Origin: Acidobacteriota bacterium
GTDB lineage: Bacteria > Acidobacteriota > Terriglobia > Terriglobales > Acidobacteriaceae
DNA: 64,000 nucleotides
Assembly (NCBI GenBank): GCA_018268895.1
Contig: JAFDVP010000001.1
Span: 1-64,000 of the forward strand
Direction: 5' to 3'
Of the stretch, positions 15,614 through 24,077 are shown piece by piece (the stretch's first letter is position 1; each line of letters opens with the position of its first letter). Both the position numbers and the translations under genes were made by a program. The notes under the pieces were generated by a model that worked only from the letters and a program-made list of their open reading frames with translations, ran no database searches and was not told the origin of the DNA.

Positions 15614-17368
15614 TTACTTCTTGCCCCTCTTGAGCGTAAGCGTTGGCGGTTTACGTTTGCCGGGTAGCTTCTTCGCGGCTACAGCTCGCGAGATATTTCT
15701 GATCCCGCGCTTTTTAGCCTTCTTAGTGGAGGTGTTCGTAGGGTTCACTGCCGCAATGAGTTGTGGCGCGACGGGAGAGCCCAGTCCCGTGCAGGCATCC
15801 CAGCCTGGACCGGCGCGGAATGCTCCATTGTTTGTCGCAAGAATATCTCGAAAGGCATTTTTTGCCTTCGCCATATAGATGGCTGGATTGATAAAGCCGG
15901 CAGAGATACCGTTCTGTTGATTGGCAAGCGCAATCAATCCGGCCCACAACGGCGCGACGGCACTCGTCCCCCCGATCACCATGATTTTGCCATCGACACG
16001 AACGATATAGCCGGTGGCTGGATCGGCATCTCCAGCAACGTCGGGCACTCCCCGCCCGCCCGCCGGGTTATCCGGCGAGGGGACTTTGGCGCTGGACTGC
16101 CACGAAGGAAGGGGAAATACGTTGGAGACGCCGCCACCTGTGGCGCCTCCTTTTGGCTGCTCATTCCATACTGTCTCCGATGTAATGGCGGAGCCAGAAC
16201 TTTGGAGATTGGTTCCTCCGCAAGCGAGAACATGCGGACTGGCTGCCGGAAAGTCAACGTGGTTCTTGCCGTCCGTTACTCCATCCGATGATCCGTTATC
16301 GCCTGATGCGACAGTGATCGTAATGCCCAAAGCGGCAGCGGACTGACAGGCAGCATCGAGCGCAGCCATGGCCTGCGCAGTCCAGTTGATCTCTGCCGCA
16401 CCCCAGGAGATTGAAATCACGCTGGGCTTATAGGTGGTGTCGTGGATCGCATAAGCAACGGCATCGAGAAAACCCTGGTCGGTATTGGGAGCAAAGTAGA
16501 CGACAATGCGCGCACCCGGAGCAACGGCCGCCGCAACCTCGATGTCCAGCATCACCTCGCCGTCTGCGCTATTGGCGTTCGAAGGAGAGTTCTTCCCACC
16601 GGAGACAGAGACCGCAACCACCTTCGGCGTCTTCTGCTTCAATGCCTTGAAATAGGCAGTAAGATCGGTTTGGCGAAAGCCCCCACCGAGTTCGATGATG
16701 CCAATGGTCTGGCTGGAAGCTGTTGCACTGGAAGGAAAGCCATAAAGTTGCCCCACCTGAACTGGAGTGTAGGAGGTGCTTCCGCTGGCATGTGGACGAG
16801 CAAAACCTGATGCTTGCGCCTGGTTGGCGGCTGCCGCTGAATCGTCACCGGCAACGCGAAAGTGCGGGGTTGCCTGAGGTCGGTTGTCGAGACCGAGAAC
16901 GGCGACGACATAATCCTCAAGCTGGCCTGGCAGATCGATGCTTCCTTCGCGCACTCGATAGGTCGTGCCGTTGAGTGTTCTGTGAAGCAAAGAGACCCCG
17001 AAAGCGCGCTGCATATTCGCTATCGTGCCCGACAATTTGATGGTGCGGCGTCCAGGAGCGGGCGTTCCGGGCTGAACCTTCAACGCAAAATCCTTTGCAA
17101 AGGAGCGAACCAACTTCACTGCAACCGGATCAGCTGCATGGTTGGAGCGAAAATGGGCTCGTGTCATGCGCTGCTTACCTGTAGTGTGTGCTGTGGGCAG
17201 CGGTTTCTTGCGCCGGACAACGACTGAGACGGTAATTAGGGCGGACGGGGGGGCAGGCCTTTCGCCGGTTGTTCTTGGGAGAGGCGCTTTTTCGCTGCCA
17301 CGAAGCACGATGCGGGGCTGCGCGCCTATTGTCATTGTGGATTTGGTGGGTTTCTTCTGTTTCGGCAT
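15614..17368 (-). CDS. S53 family peptidase (sedolisin / pro-kumamolisin type)
   Basis: This 584-residue protein has a pro-domain at about residues 60-165 (LVRSFAKDFALKV, TIKLSGTIANMQRAFGV). The peptidase domain carries the Glu/Asp motif GEVMLDIEVAAAVAPG, SISWGAAE, ASGDNGSSDG with the oxyanion Asp, and GGTSAVAPLWAG with the nucleophilic Ser. The calcium-site region AGPGWDACTGLGSP ends the catalytic part. These are acid-active serine-carboxyl peptidases, normally exported. There is no clear signal peptide; the first ~55 residues are basic and Pro-rich. The last ~40 residues are unusually Lys/Arg-rich. AGAGG lies upstream of the ATG at 17368. It is divergent from the fucose-type cluster. Confidence 0.9.
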   Translation of the reverse strand: MPKQKKPTKSTMTIGAQPRIVLRGSEKAPLPRTTGERPAPPSALITVSVVVRRKKPLPTAHTTGKQRMTRAHFRSNHAADPVAVKLVRSFAKDFALKVQPGTPAPGRRTIKLSGTIANMQRAFGVSLLHRTLNGTTYRVREGSIDLPGQLEDYVVAVLGLDNRPQATPHFRVAGDDSAAAANQAQASGFARPHASGSTSYTPVQVGQLYGFPSSATASSQTIGIIELGGGFRQTDLTAYFKALKQKTPKVVAVSVSGGKNSPSNANSADGEVMLDIEVAAAVAPGARIVVYFAPNTDQGFLDAVAYAIHDTTYKPSVISISWGAAEINWTAQAMAALDAACQSAAALGITITVASGDNGSSDGVTDGKNHVDFPAASPHVLACGGTNLQSSGSAITSETVWNEQPKGGATGGGVSNVFPLPSWQSSAKVPSPDNPAGGRGVPDVAGDADPATGYIVRVDGKIMVIGGTSAVAPLWAGLIALANQQNGISAGFINPAIYMAKAKNAFRDILATNNGAFRAGPGWDACTGLGSPVAPQLIAAVNPTNTSTKKAKKRGIRNISRAVAAKKLPGKRKPPTLTLKRGKK

Positions 17369-17574
17369 GCTGAACCTCTTTCGGAGAAGATCGAGAAAAA
17401 GGGGCCGGGCGGGAGAGTCCGCAGTTCACCATAGTATTCCTGTGTGGCCGCGAGAAGAAGGCGTAAATAAAAATAAGATGGCCGGGGGTAGTGCGGGTTT
17501 GGACCGCCAGCGTCGTATTCTATATTTTCATTATTGGAAATTTTATTTCAAATAAAGTGAGAGTGAGAAAAGAA

Positions 17575-18402
17575 GTGACGATCGATTCGCATCATCACCT
17601 TTGGCGATATTCATCCGAGGAGTACGGCTGGATTGACGATGCGATGAGTCCGCTCAAGCATGACTTCCTTCCCCGCGATTTGGTTGCTGTCATGCAAGAG
17701 GCTGGGATTGACGGCTCGGTAGCCGTACAAGCCCGGCAGTCTGTCGAAGAGACGCGCTGGCTGCTGAAGCTGGCCGATGAATGCGATGCGATAAGAGGCG
17801 TAGTTGGCTGGGCTCCGATTGTAGGGAGCGAGTTCCCGGGCGTCCTTGATGAATTCCGCCAAAGAAAAAAACTTAGCGGACTGCGTCATATTCTGCAGGC
17901 GGAACCAGTCGACTACATGCTGCGGTCAGATTTCAATTCAGGTATTCGGATGCTGCTCCAGTATGGGCTTGCATATGACGTTCTGATTTACGAGCGACAA
18001 TTGCCGCAGGCGATCGAATTTGTCGACCGCCACCCTGAGCAGGTGTTTGTGCTGGATCATATTGCGAAGCCGCGGATCCGCGATGGAATGGTCGAGCCAT
18101 GGTCCAGCATGGTGCGAGAGATGGGGAAGCGTGAGAATGTGTGGTGCAAAGTGTCCGGTCTGGTGACGGAGGCCGACTGGACTTCGTGGACCGCCGGTTT
18201 GCTGAAGCCCTATCTGGATACGGTCGTCGATGCGTTTGGACCGCAGCGGCTATTGGCTGGCTCGGATTGGCCAGTATGTCTTGTAGCAAGCGGTTATGTC
18301 CGGTGGTTTGAGGTGTTGAACGATTACTTTGCGAAGTTCAGCGACGCGGAGCGTGAAGCGATATTCGGCGGGACTGCGATACAGGTCTACAAACTGAGAT
18401 AA
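17575..18402 (+). CDS. Amidohydrolase, L-fucono-1,5-lactonase-like
   Basis: The GTG at 17575 gives 275 residues beginning VTIDSHHHLWRYSSEEYGW, the normal start of this family; the longer open frame upstream to 17491 is hydrophobic and unlikely. The metal-binding HxH is at residues 5-7. VLDHIAKPRI and LAGSDWPVC supply later conserved His and Asp residues of the TIM barrel. Such enzymes open sugar lactones such as L-fucono- or L-rhamnono-lactone. The neighbours, a Zn dehydrogenase 22 bases downstream and a FucP-type symporter, support L-fucose-type sugar oxidation. Confidence 0.85.
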   Translation: MTIDSHHHLWRYSSEEYGWIDDAMSPLKHDFLPRDLVAVMQEAGIDGSVAVQARQSVEETRWLLKLADECDAIRGVVGWAPIVGSEFPGVLDEFRQRKKLSGLRHILQAEPVDYMLRSDFNSGIRMLLQYGLAYDVLIYERQLPQAIEFVDRHPEQVFVLDHIAKPRIRDGMVEPWSSMVREMGKRENVWCKVSGLVTEADWTSWTAGLLKPYLDTVVDAFGPQRLLAGSDWPVCLVASGYVRWFEVLNDYFAKFSDAEREAIFGGTAIQVYKLR

Positions 18403-18424
18403 CAGTAGAGATCTAAGGAGAAGG

Positions 18425-19426
18425 ATGAGGGCGTTTCAGATTACCGGTTCCGGCAGTGCAGGTGTGATTTCGGTCCCAGACATCACTCCGATAACGAATG
18501 AGGTTCTGCTGCGCGTAAAAATGGTGGGGCTGTGCGGGACTGATCTGAACACGTTTCGCGGCAGGAATGCGATGGTTGAGTTTCCGCGTATTCCTGGACA
18601 CGAGATTGCTGCAGAGGTCGTTGATGGCGGCGGCGACCTGATACCTGGGACGCTGGTGACAGTACTGCCCTATACCAGTTGCGGCCGCTGTGCTTCGTGT
18701 ATGCGAGGACGTGTCAATGCGTGTCAGCACAACCAGACGATGGGAGTTCAGCGCGATGGCGCAATGATGGAGTACATCAGCATACCCAGGGAAAAGCTGT
18801 TTACGGCAAAGCTGTCTGCGACAGAGCTAGCGCTGGTCGAACCTTTAACCGTCGGCTTTCACGCAGCAGCCCGCGGTAGAGTCACAGGGCAGGATATTGC
18901 CGCGATCTTTGGTTGTGGTGGCGTGGGCCTTGGGGCCATTACCGCGTGCGCATTTCGAGGTGCCAAGACGATTGCAATCGATGTGGACGATGCCAAACTT
19001 GAGACAGCGAAAAAGGCTGGAGCGCAACACCTCATTAATACTGCACGTGAGAATCTGCATGAAAAATTGAGCCAGATCACTGGAGGCCATGGTCCCGATG
19101 TGATTGTCGAAGCGATCGGACTGCCGCAAACATTCCGAGCGGCAGTTGAAGAGGTTGCCTTTACCGGCCGAGTCGTCTACATCGGTTACGCTAAAGAGCC
19201 CGTCTCTTACGAGACGCGTTTGTTTGTGCAAAAGGAACTCGACATTATGGGATCGAGAAATGCGCTGCCGGAAGATTTTCTGGACGTGATCCGGATGCTC
19301 GAAGCTGGAAGATTTCCGGTAGCAGATGCGATCAGCGGCGTTGTTCCCCTGGAAGCTGCGGGGACGATGCTTGCTGAATGGGGCGATGCGCCCGGGCGCT
19401 TTACGAAGATCATGATTGAGATATAG
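18425..19426 (+). CDS. Zinc-dependent medium-chain alcohol dehydrogenase
   Basis: The 333-residue enzyme has the catalytic zinc motif GLCGTDLNTFRG and GHEIAAEVV, and the structural zinc cysteines CGRCASCMRGRVNAC. A Rossmann fold follows (AAIFGCGGVGLGAITACAF) with an acidic NAD-binding end (AIDVDDAKLE). It belongs to the sorbitol/threonine dehydrogenase-like group. Placed between a fuconolactonase-like gene and a fucose symporter, it may oxidise L-fucose to the lactone or act on a later intermediate; substrate choice is inference. AAGGAG lies at 18415-18420. Confidence 0.87.
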   Translation: MRAFQITGSGSAGVISVPDITPITNEVLLRVKMVGLCGTDLNTFRGRNAMVEFPRIPGHEIAAEVVDGGGDLIPGTLVTVLPYTSCGRCASCMRGRVNACQHNQTMGVQRDGAMMEYISIPREKLFTAKLSATELALVEPLTVGFHAAARGRVTGQDIAAIFGCGGVGLGAITACAFRGAKTIAIDVDDAKLETAKKAGAQHLINTARENLHEKLSQITGGHGPDVIVEAIGLPQTFRAAVEEVAFTGRVVYIGYAKEPVSYETRLFVQKELDIMGSRNALPEDFLDVIRMLEAGRFPVADAISGVVPLEAAGTMLAEWGDAPGRFTKIMIEI

Positions 19427-19498
19427 TGCCGAACGTTTTGTTCGGAATGTAAGATTCTCGTCGACGCAAGCAGCGCGGCGATAACTCAGGGAGAGCAG

Positions 19499-20830
19499 AT
19501 GCAGATTTCGGCACCGGTCGGAACAAAGAGTACGGCAGAAGTTAAGAATGGCAAGCATCCAGTGTTTCCGGCTGGGCACATGCTGCCATTTGTTCTTGTT
19601 ACGGTACTGTTCTTCCTGTGGGGCATGTCGAATAATCTCACCGACATTCTTGTTCAACAGTTCAAAAAATCGCTCGAGTTATCGCAGTTCAGCGCGCAAT
19701 TGGTGCAGACGGCTAACTTTCTGGGTTACTTCTGCATGGCGATTCCCGCTGGGCTGCTAATGCGCCGCTGGGGCTATAAGGCCGGCATGGTAACTGGCCT
19801 TCTTCTCTTCGGTTCGGGGATGCTGTTATTTCTTCCTGCTGCTTTGCGCGGCGAGTATGTAATGTTCCTGATCGCGCTTTTTACTGTCGGCTGTGGCGCA
19901 TCCATTCTGGAGACGGCTGCGAACCCGTTTATTGCGCAGTTTGGCGACCCGGCGACATCGGAGCAGCGGTTGAATTTTTCGCAGGCGTTCAACCCTCCAG
20001 GCACGGTTGCTGGAGTTCTCATCGGCACATATTTCATCTTTTCTGGGGTTGAGCCGAACGCGGCCGAGATAGAGCAGATGAAGCACGCCGGGACCTACCA
20101 GAGCTATCTGCATGGCGAGATTATGCGCGTGGTGCCGACATATATGGCGTTCGGCGCCGTGGTGCTGATTTTCGCTTTTCTTCTCATGCGAACGAAGTTC
20201 CCGGTGATTCAGGTTGAACATGAGGGAGCCGGTGAAGACCACGGCAGCCTCGGTTCACTATTGCGAGTACCTGCAATCTGGATTGCAGTTGCTGCGAATT
20301 TCTGCAACGTAGGAGCGCAGATATCCTCCTGGAGCAGCCTGATCCCTTACATGAAGCAGTACACTCCCGCCAGTGAGAGGACGGCGGCTCATTATCTAAC
20401 GGCCGTCTTGGTGGTGATGTTGTTTGGGCGTTTCCTCTCGACTCCGCTGATGCGATATATCAGGCCGAGCTTGATGTTGGGAGTTTACGGGGTGTGCAAC
20501 GCGATCCTGATGCTGGTTGTCGTGACTAGGCCCGGAATGGTTGGAGCATATGCAATTGTCATCAGCGGCTTTTTTATCTCCATCATGTTCCCTACAATCT
20601 TTGCGCTTGGGCTGAAGGGGTTGGGAAGGAACACGAAGCTGGGCGGGTCGCTGCTGGTGATGGCAATCGTTGGCGGCGCAATTTTTCCGCCAATTCAGGG
20701 ATTGATCGCCCGGCAAACCGGAAGTGTTGCGCTCGGGTATATTGTTCCGGCGATAGGTTTTGCAGGTGTTGCGCTGTACGGGTTTTATCAATCGACGCAG
20801 CGAACGCTGCTCTCCGGTCCTGCTTACTGA
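19499..20830 (+). CDS. fucP: L-fucose:H+ symporter-like MFS permease
   Basis: This 443-residue membrane protein has twelve predicted helices and FucP-type motifs: FFLWGMSNNLTDILVQQFKK near the N-terminus, QTANFLGYF, and GCGASILETAANPF with FSQAFNPPGTVAG before helix 5. These are typical of the FucP subfamily of MFS sugar/proton symporters. GGGAGAG lies just upstream of the ATG. It is the last gene of the lactonase-dehydrogenase-permease cluster. Related permeases carry glucose, galactose or other sugars, so fucose is the best guess from context. Confidence 0.88.
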   Translation: MQISAPVGTKSTAEVKNGKHPVFPAGHMLPFVLVTVLFFLWGMSNNLTDILVQQFKKSLELSQFSAQLVQTANFLGYFCMAIPAGLLMRRWGYKAGMVTGLLLFGSGMLLFLPAALRGEYVMFLIALFTVGCGASILETAANPFIAQFGDPATSEQRLNFSQAFNPPGTVAGVLIGTYFIFSGVEPNAAEIEQMKHAGTYQSYLHGEIMRVVPTYMAFGAVVLIFAFLLMRTKFPVIQVEHEGAGEDHGSLGSLLRVPAIWIAVAANFCNVGAQISSWSSLIPYMKQYTPASERTAAHYLTAVLVVMLFGRFLSTPLMRYIRPSLMLGVYGVCNAILMLVVVTRPGMVGAYAIVISGFFISIMFPTIFALGLKGLGRNTKLGGSLLVMAIVGGAIFPPIQGLIARQTGSVALGYIVPAIGFAGVALYGFYQSTQRTLLSGPAY

Positions 20831-20962
20831 AGCGCCCTTTTCTAAAGGCAATTGTGAAGTTTGTCCGTAGTCATGTTCTCCTCCGAAAAGGTAGAGAAGC
20901 CGAAAACTACTTCCACGCGACTGTCGCCCGAGGCTGTAAGCTCCTGAGTATTCAGTGAGGCG

Positions 20963-21604
20963 TTACGGGACGAAACGCACGTATATGAGGTAGCAGATAA
21001 CAGTTGCTGCGGCGGCAAGGACAAGGCCCGATGTACGCCGTTTGTAGACGAAGAAGAGAAGTAGTAGCCCGGTGAGAGAGACCAGTGTCAGCAGGATGGC
21101 TGAGGCGTCGATAAGCCCCGACCAGACCTTGCCTGAGTCGCGGCCTTTGTGGAGGTCGTTGATGACAGCGATGAAGCCGTTGCGCACCTCAACGACGTCG
21201 TAGCGGTTTGAATCGCGGTCGATGAAGGCGTCGGCTGTGTAGCCGGGAGCCTTGAAGGAGATGGAGATCTGCGAGTCGTCGACGCGGAAGTCGGAGACGG
21301 CCCCGTGCAGCTTGTTGGCTGCGCGAAGCCGTTCGACGATCTCGAGCTTCGCCGGTTCAGCGCCATGGGCGAGACGCAGCCACTCATGCGGCATCTGGCC
21401 CGTGGTGCGGGTGGTCTTTTCGGTGTTGCCGAACCAGTCGGCGTGATTGAGGGTGAGGCCGGTAACGGCGAAGAAGAGCACGATAGCGAAGGAGACCATC
21501 GAAAGATAAATGTGCAGCCAGCGCGAGACCACCGCCGTCTTTCTTCGCAGATGGGCGCGGAAGGTAACGGACTTTGTTGCTGCGATCTTTGTTGAGGTCA
21601 TCAT
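20963..21604 (-). CDS. PepSY-associated transmembrane protein
   Basis: The 213-residue protein has a first helix at about residues 29-51 after RRKTAVVSRWLHIYLSM. A periplasmic PepSY-like domain follows (VSDFRVDDSQISISFKAPG ... YDVVEVRNGFIAVINDLHKGRD). Two C-terminal helices end the protein (SAILLTLVSLTGLLLLFFVY and LVLAAAATVICYLIYVRF). PepSY membrane proteins often take part in electron transfer across the membrane, for example with flavinylated domains or in metal reduction. It is the last gene of an operon with an ApbE-DUF2271 protein and an EF-hand protein. The start may be either of two adjacent ATG codons. Confidence 0.88.
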   Translation of the reverse strand: MMTSTKIAATKSVTFRAHLRRKTAVVSRWLHIYLSMVSFAIVLFFAVTGLTLNHADWFGNTEKTTRTTGQMPHEWLRLAHGAEPAKLEIVERLRAANKLHGAVSDFRVDDSQISISFKAPGYTADAFIDRDSNRYDVVEVRNGFIAVINDLHKGRDSGKVWSGLIDASAILLTLVSLTGLLLLFFVYKRRTSGLVLAAAATVICYLIYVRFVP

Positions 21605-21634
21605 GTTTGATCGTGGTGGCGCTTCAAGCAGCGT

Positions 21635-23122
21635 CTAGTTGTGCCTGCTGTAGTCCAGCGATACGCTTGCGATCTCCTTGTTGCCGGGCGGGCTGAACTG
21701 CGCCGATGTCTTGCCGTCGAAGTTGATCTCCTGTTTGATGAGGCCATAGGTGCCGTGTTCGCGCGCGGCTTCGATCAGAATGGTGTATTTGCCAGGCTTG
21801 ACTTGCTTGCCGGCGTTGTCCTTGCCATCCCAGCGCAGGGTGTACTTCCCCGGCGACCTCGTGGCCGAAGAGATTGTGGTTGACAGGTCGGTTCCCTCGG
21901 CTAGGTTGCGCACCTGGTCGGAGTGATACCAACTCTTGAGATCGGGCAGCCAGCGCGGCTTCTGAAACCACAGTGCGAGCGTGCGGACAGGGAAGTGGTC
22001 GGCGTCCTCCACCCAGACGGCAACGTAGGGGCGGCGGTAACGCGGGTCATCGAGCCGCGCGAGTTCGAGGTTGATGAGAAGGTCCATGGATGGGGCCGCC
22101 TTATTTGCCGGGGCATAGGCGACTGTCTGTAGACGAGGAAGCTCGCGCGAAGACCAGTTGCGGCTGGCAATGGTGCGGCCATCGCGGAGGACGAGCATGT
22201 AGTCGACGCCAGGAAGAGTCGATGCGATGCGGCTGCTCTGTTCCGGTGTCATGACGGAGAACGCAGTCGCCAGAGCGCCTGCTGTAGCGGGATCGGCGGC
22301 GATGACGGTGGAGGAGATGACGGATTCAGCAGGTTCAGCTGTGCGTGGGTCGATGATGTGCGAGTAGTGTGTGCCGTGAATCTCGAAGCCGCGGCGGTAG
22401 TCTCCGCTGGTCGCGATGGTGCGGTTGGAGAGACGAACGAGGTCGATGGGCTCGTCGTTCTCTGCTGCGGCGCGTGGGTCTGTGATCGCGACGCGCTCGG
22501 TAATGGCTCCGCGAACGACGATGTCGCCCCCGATGTTGAGCAGCACTCCGGTAGCCCCTGCCGCGAGAGCACGATCGGCGGCGTGGCCAGCGATGTAGCT
22601 CTTCGCGAACGAGTTCAGCGCGATGGGCGCGTCGTCGAGGTGGGTCGCGGTGCGATGCACAGGATCAAGCCTCCAGTGCGGGCGCTGCATTGTTTCGACG
22701 GCCTTCTGCAACTCGGCTGCGCTGGGCTCGCGGTTTTCGACTGCGGCGAGCTTCCAGGCACGCGTCGCGGTCTCGGCGGAGGCGTCGAGTGAGCCGCCGG
22801 TGCGTTCGCGCCAGCGATCGAAGAGCGAGAGAACCTCGAAGAGCTCAGGCGAGACGCGGACGGGAGTGTTGTGCGTGCGCGTCCAGTGCGAGAACTCGCT
22901 CGTAGAGGACCATGCGCTGAGGATGCGGTTCTCGCGGTCGATCTCGCTGAGGACGGCGGCCTCGGCCTTGGCGGCCTGCGCTTCGCTGGAGGTCTTGAGC
23001 TTCAGTTCGAGCGATGTGCCGAGGACGTTCTCGTGATGGAAGACGCGGACGCGGGATTGTGCGGAGGCAGCAGTGAGCGCGAGAGAGAGCGAAAGTGCGG
23101 CGGAGATATTCAAAGCGTTCAT
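21635..23122 (-). CDS. ApbE-like FAD:protein FMN transferase fused to DUF2271
   Basis: The 495-residue protein begins with a signal peptide (cleavage near SAQ, residue 22). An ApbE domain follows to about residue 330: RILSAW, GSLDASAETATRAWKL, LNSFAKSYIAGHAADRAL, LLNIGGDIVV, SGDYRRGFEIHG with YSHIIDPRTAEP, and ADPATAGALATAF. ApbE enzymes attach FMN to Thr/Ser of exported redox proteins, using FAD and Mg2+. The last ~145 residues match DUF2271 in layout (VAVWVEDADHFPVRTLALW, GKYTLRWDGKDNAGK). Its ATG directly abuts the stop of the EF-hand gene; the PepSY gene is 30 bases downstream. No obvious flavinylated partner is encoded here. Confidence 0.88.
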   Translation of the reverse strand: MNALNISAALSLSLALTAASAQSRVRVFHHENVLGTSLELKLKTSSEAQAAKAEAAVLSEIDRENRILSAWSSTSEFSHWTRTHNTPVRVSPELFEVLSLFDRWRERTGGSLDASAETATRAWKLAAVENREPSAAELQKAVETMQRPHWRLDPVHRTATHLDDAPIALNSFAKSYIAGHAADRALAAGATGVLLNIGGDIVVRGAITERVAITDPRAAAENDEPIDLVRLSNRTIATSGDYRRGFEIHGTHYSHIIDPRTAEPAESVISSTVIAADPATAGALATAFSVMTPEQSSRIASTLPGVDYMLVLRDGRTIASRNWSSRELPRLQTVAYAPANKAAPSMDLLINLELARLDDPRYRRPYVAVWVEDADHFPVRTLALWFQKPRWLPDLKSWYHSDQVRNLAEGTDLSTTISSATRSPGKYTLRWDGKDNAGKQVKPGKYTILIEAAREHGTYGLIKQEINFDGKTSAQFSPPGNKEIASVSLDYSRHN

Positions 23123-23965
23123 TTAGAGGCGCTGTCCTTGGGGTTTGGCTTCCTGGCTGTTGTTGCCTTCAGCGCGCCGCGGCTGCTGCGGCATGTTGGC
23201 GAAGTAGACAGTCAACTCATCTTCGGTGAGCACGCCGTCGTGGTTGGTGTCGATAGCCTCGAACTGCTGCATACGATCGGGAGCTTCGGCTTTGGAGATT
23301 TTGCCGTCCTTGTTGGTGTCCCACTCGTCGAGCATGTGTTGTGCGCGATCAGCGGGCGTCATCTGTTTAGGACGAAGTTCTTCCGCGGAAAGTTCACCAT
23401 CGCCGTTTTTGTCGAGCGTTTTGAGAGAAGTGGGTGCGGCGGCGATCTCGGCGGTGGAGATCACGCCATCGTGGTCGGTATCGAGTGCGCTCAGGATCGG
23501 GTCCATGCGGGTAGCGTTGCCGGTGTGCTGCGCACGGCCTGTGGGGCCGCTCTGGGTCCTCGCGGATGCACGGATCTCGTCAGGCGTGAGCTTGCCATCG
23601 TGGTCGGTGTCGATGCGGGAGAAGATGCCCTGCATACGCTCGGGGACCTCATCTTTGGTGAGGATGCCGTCGCCGTTGCGATCGAGGAGCATGAGGCGCT
23701 GAACCGTCTCGTCGGGCTTGTTGGCGTTGGGATCGTTCTGGCTGGGGAGATACTCAAGGGACGTAAGCTGGCCGTCGTGGTCCTTATCGAGCGTGATCAA
23801 ACCAACGCTGGCCGCGGCGATCTCTTCGACGGAGAGCTTGCCGTCGCCATTGGTGTCGATAGCCAGAAGTGCAGGACGGGGAGGGGGCGGTCCGCCACCT
23901 GGTCTCTGGGCAGACGCCAAGGGAACCGCGAGGAGCAGAGAGAGAAGCAGGGGCTTACTGTGCAT
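23123..23965 (-). CDS. Secreted EF-hand calcium-binding protein with eight loops
   Basis: The 280-residue protein starts with a signal peptide (MHSKPLLLSLLLAVPLASAQ) and a short Gly/Pro segment. It then shows eight canonical EF-hand loops of the DxDxDG...E kind: DTNGDGKLSVEE, DKDHDGQLTSLE, DRNGDGILTKDE, DTDHDGKLTPDE, DTDHDGVISTAE, DKNGDGELSAEE, DTNKDGKISKAE and DTNHDGVLTEDE, at about residues 37 to 250. All acidic ligands are kept, so calcium binding is likely. It is first in an operon with the ApbE-DUF2271 and PepSY genes. It may sense or buffer calcium, or act as a periplasmic partner of that redox module; this is not established. Confidence 0.93.
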   Translation of the reverse strand: MHSKPLLLSLLLAVPLASAQRPGGGPPPPRPALLAIDTNGDGKLSVEEIAAASVGLITLDKDHDGQLTSLEYLPSQNDPNANKPDETVQRLMLLDRNGDGILTKDEVPERMQGIFSRIDTDHDGKLTPDEIRASARTQSGPTGRAQHTGNATRMDPILSALDTDHDGVISTAEIAAAPTSLKTLDKNGDGELSAEELRPKQMTPADRAQHMLDEWDTNKDGKISKAEAPDRMQQFEAIDTNHDGVLTEDELTVYFANMPQQPRRAEGNNSQEAKPQGQRL

Positions 23966-23996
23966 GTTTTCGAGCGCCTGTTGTCCGCAGATTTGA

Positions 23997-24050
23997 ATAA
24001 GGACAGATTCAGTCCTATATCTTTATAGGACAAAATTAGTCGTATATCAA
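23997..24050 (-). promoter_or_regulatory. Promoter with tandem palindromic operators for the EF-hand/ApbE/PepSY operon
   Basis: Read on the minus strand, TTGATA (24050-24045) and TATAAA (24027-24022) are 17 bases apart, a near-consensus sigma70 promoter. Two 23-bp palindromes overlap it. TATACGAC-N7-GTCCTATA (24046-24024) covers the spacer between the two boxes. TATAGGAC-N7-GTCCTTAT (24019-23997) covers the start site. Their centres are 27 bases apart. The AGGAC-N7-GTCCT layout resembles Rrf2/IscR-type operators, so a dimeric repressor is the likely reader; no such regulator gene is in the window. Confidence 0.7.
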
Positions 24051-24077
24051 GTCCGATCTTGGAAACCCAGGCTTCGA

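Noticed and set aside
21250-21600. Plus-strand frames opposite the PepSY and ApbE genes
   Set aside because: They are antisense to clear domains and lack ribosome-binding sites.
22871-24028. 385-codon plus-strand frame opposite the EF-hand gene
   Set aside because: It mirrors the repeated EF-hand loops on the other strand; the minus strand has a signal peptide, eight complete loops and a promoter.
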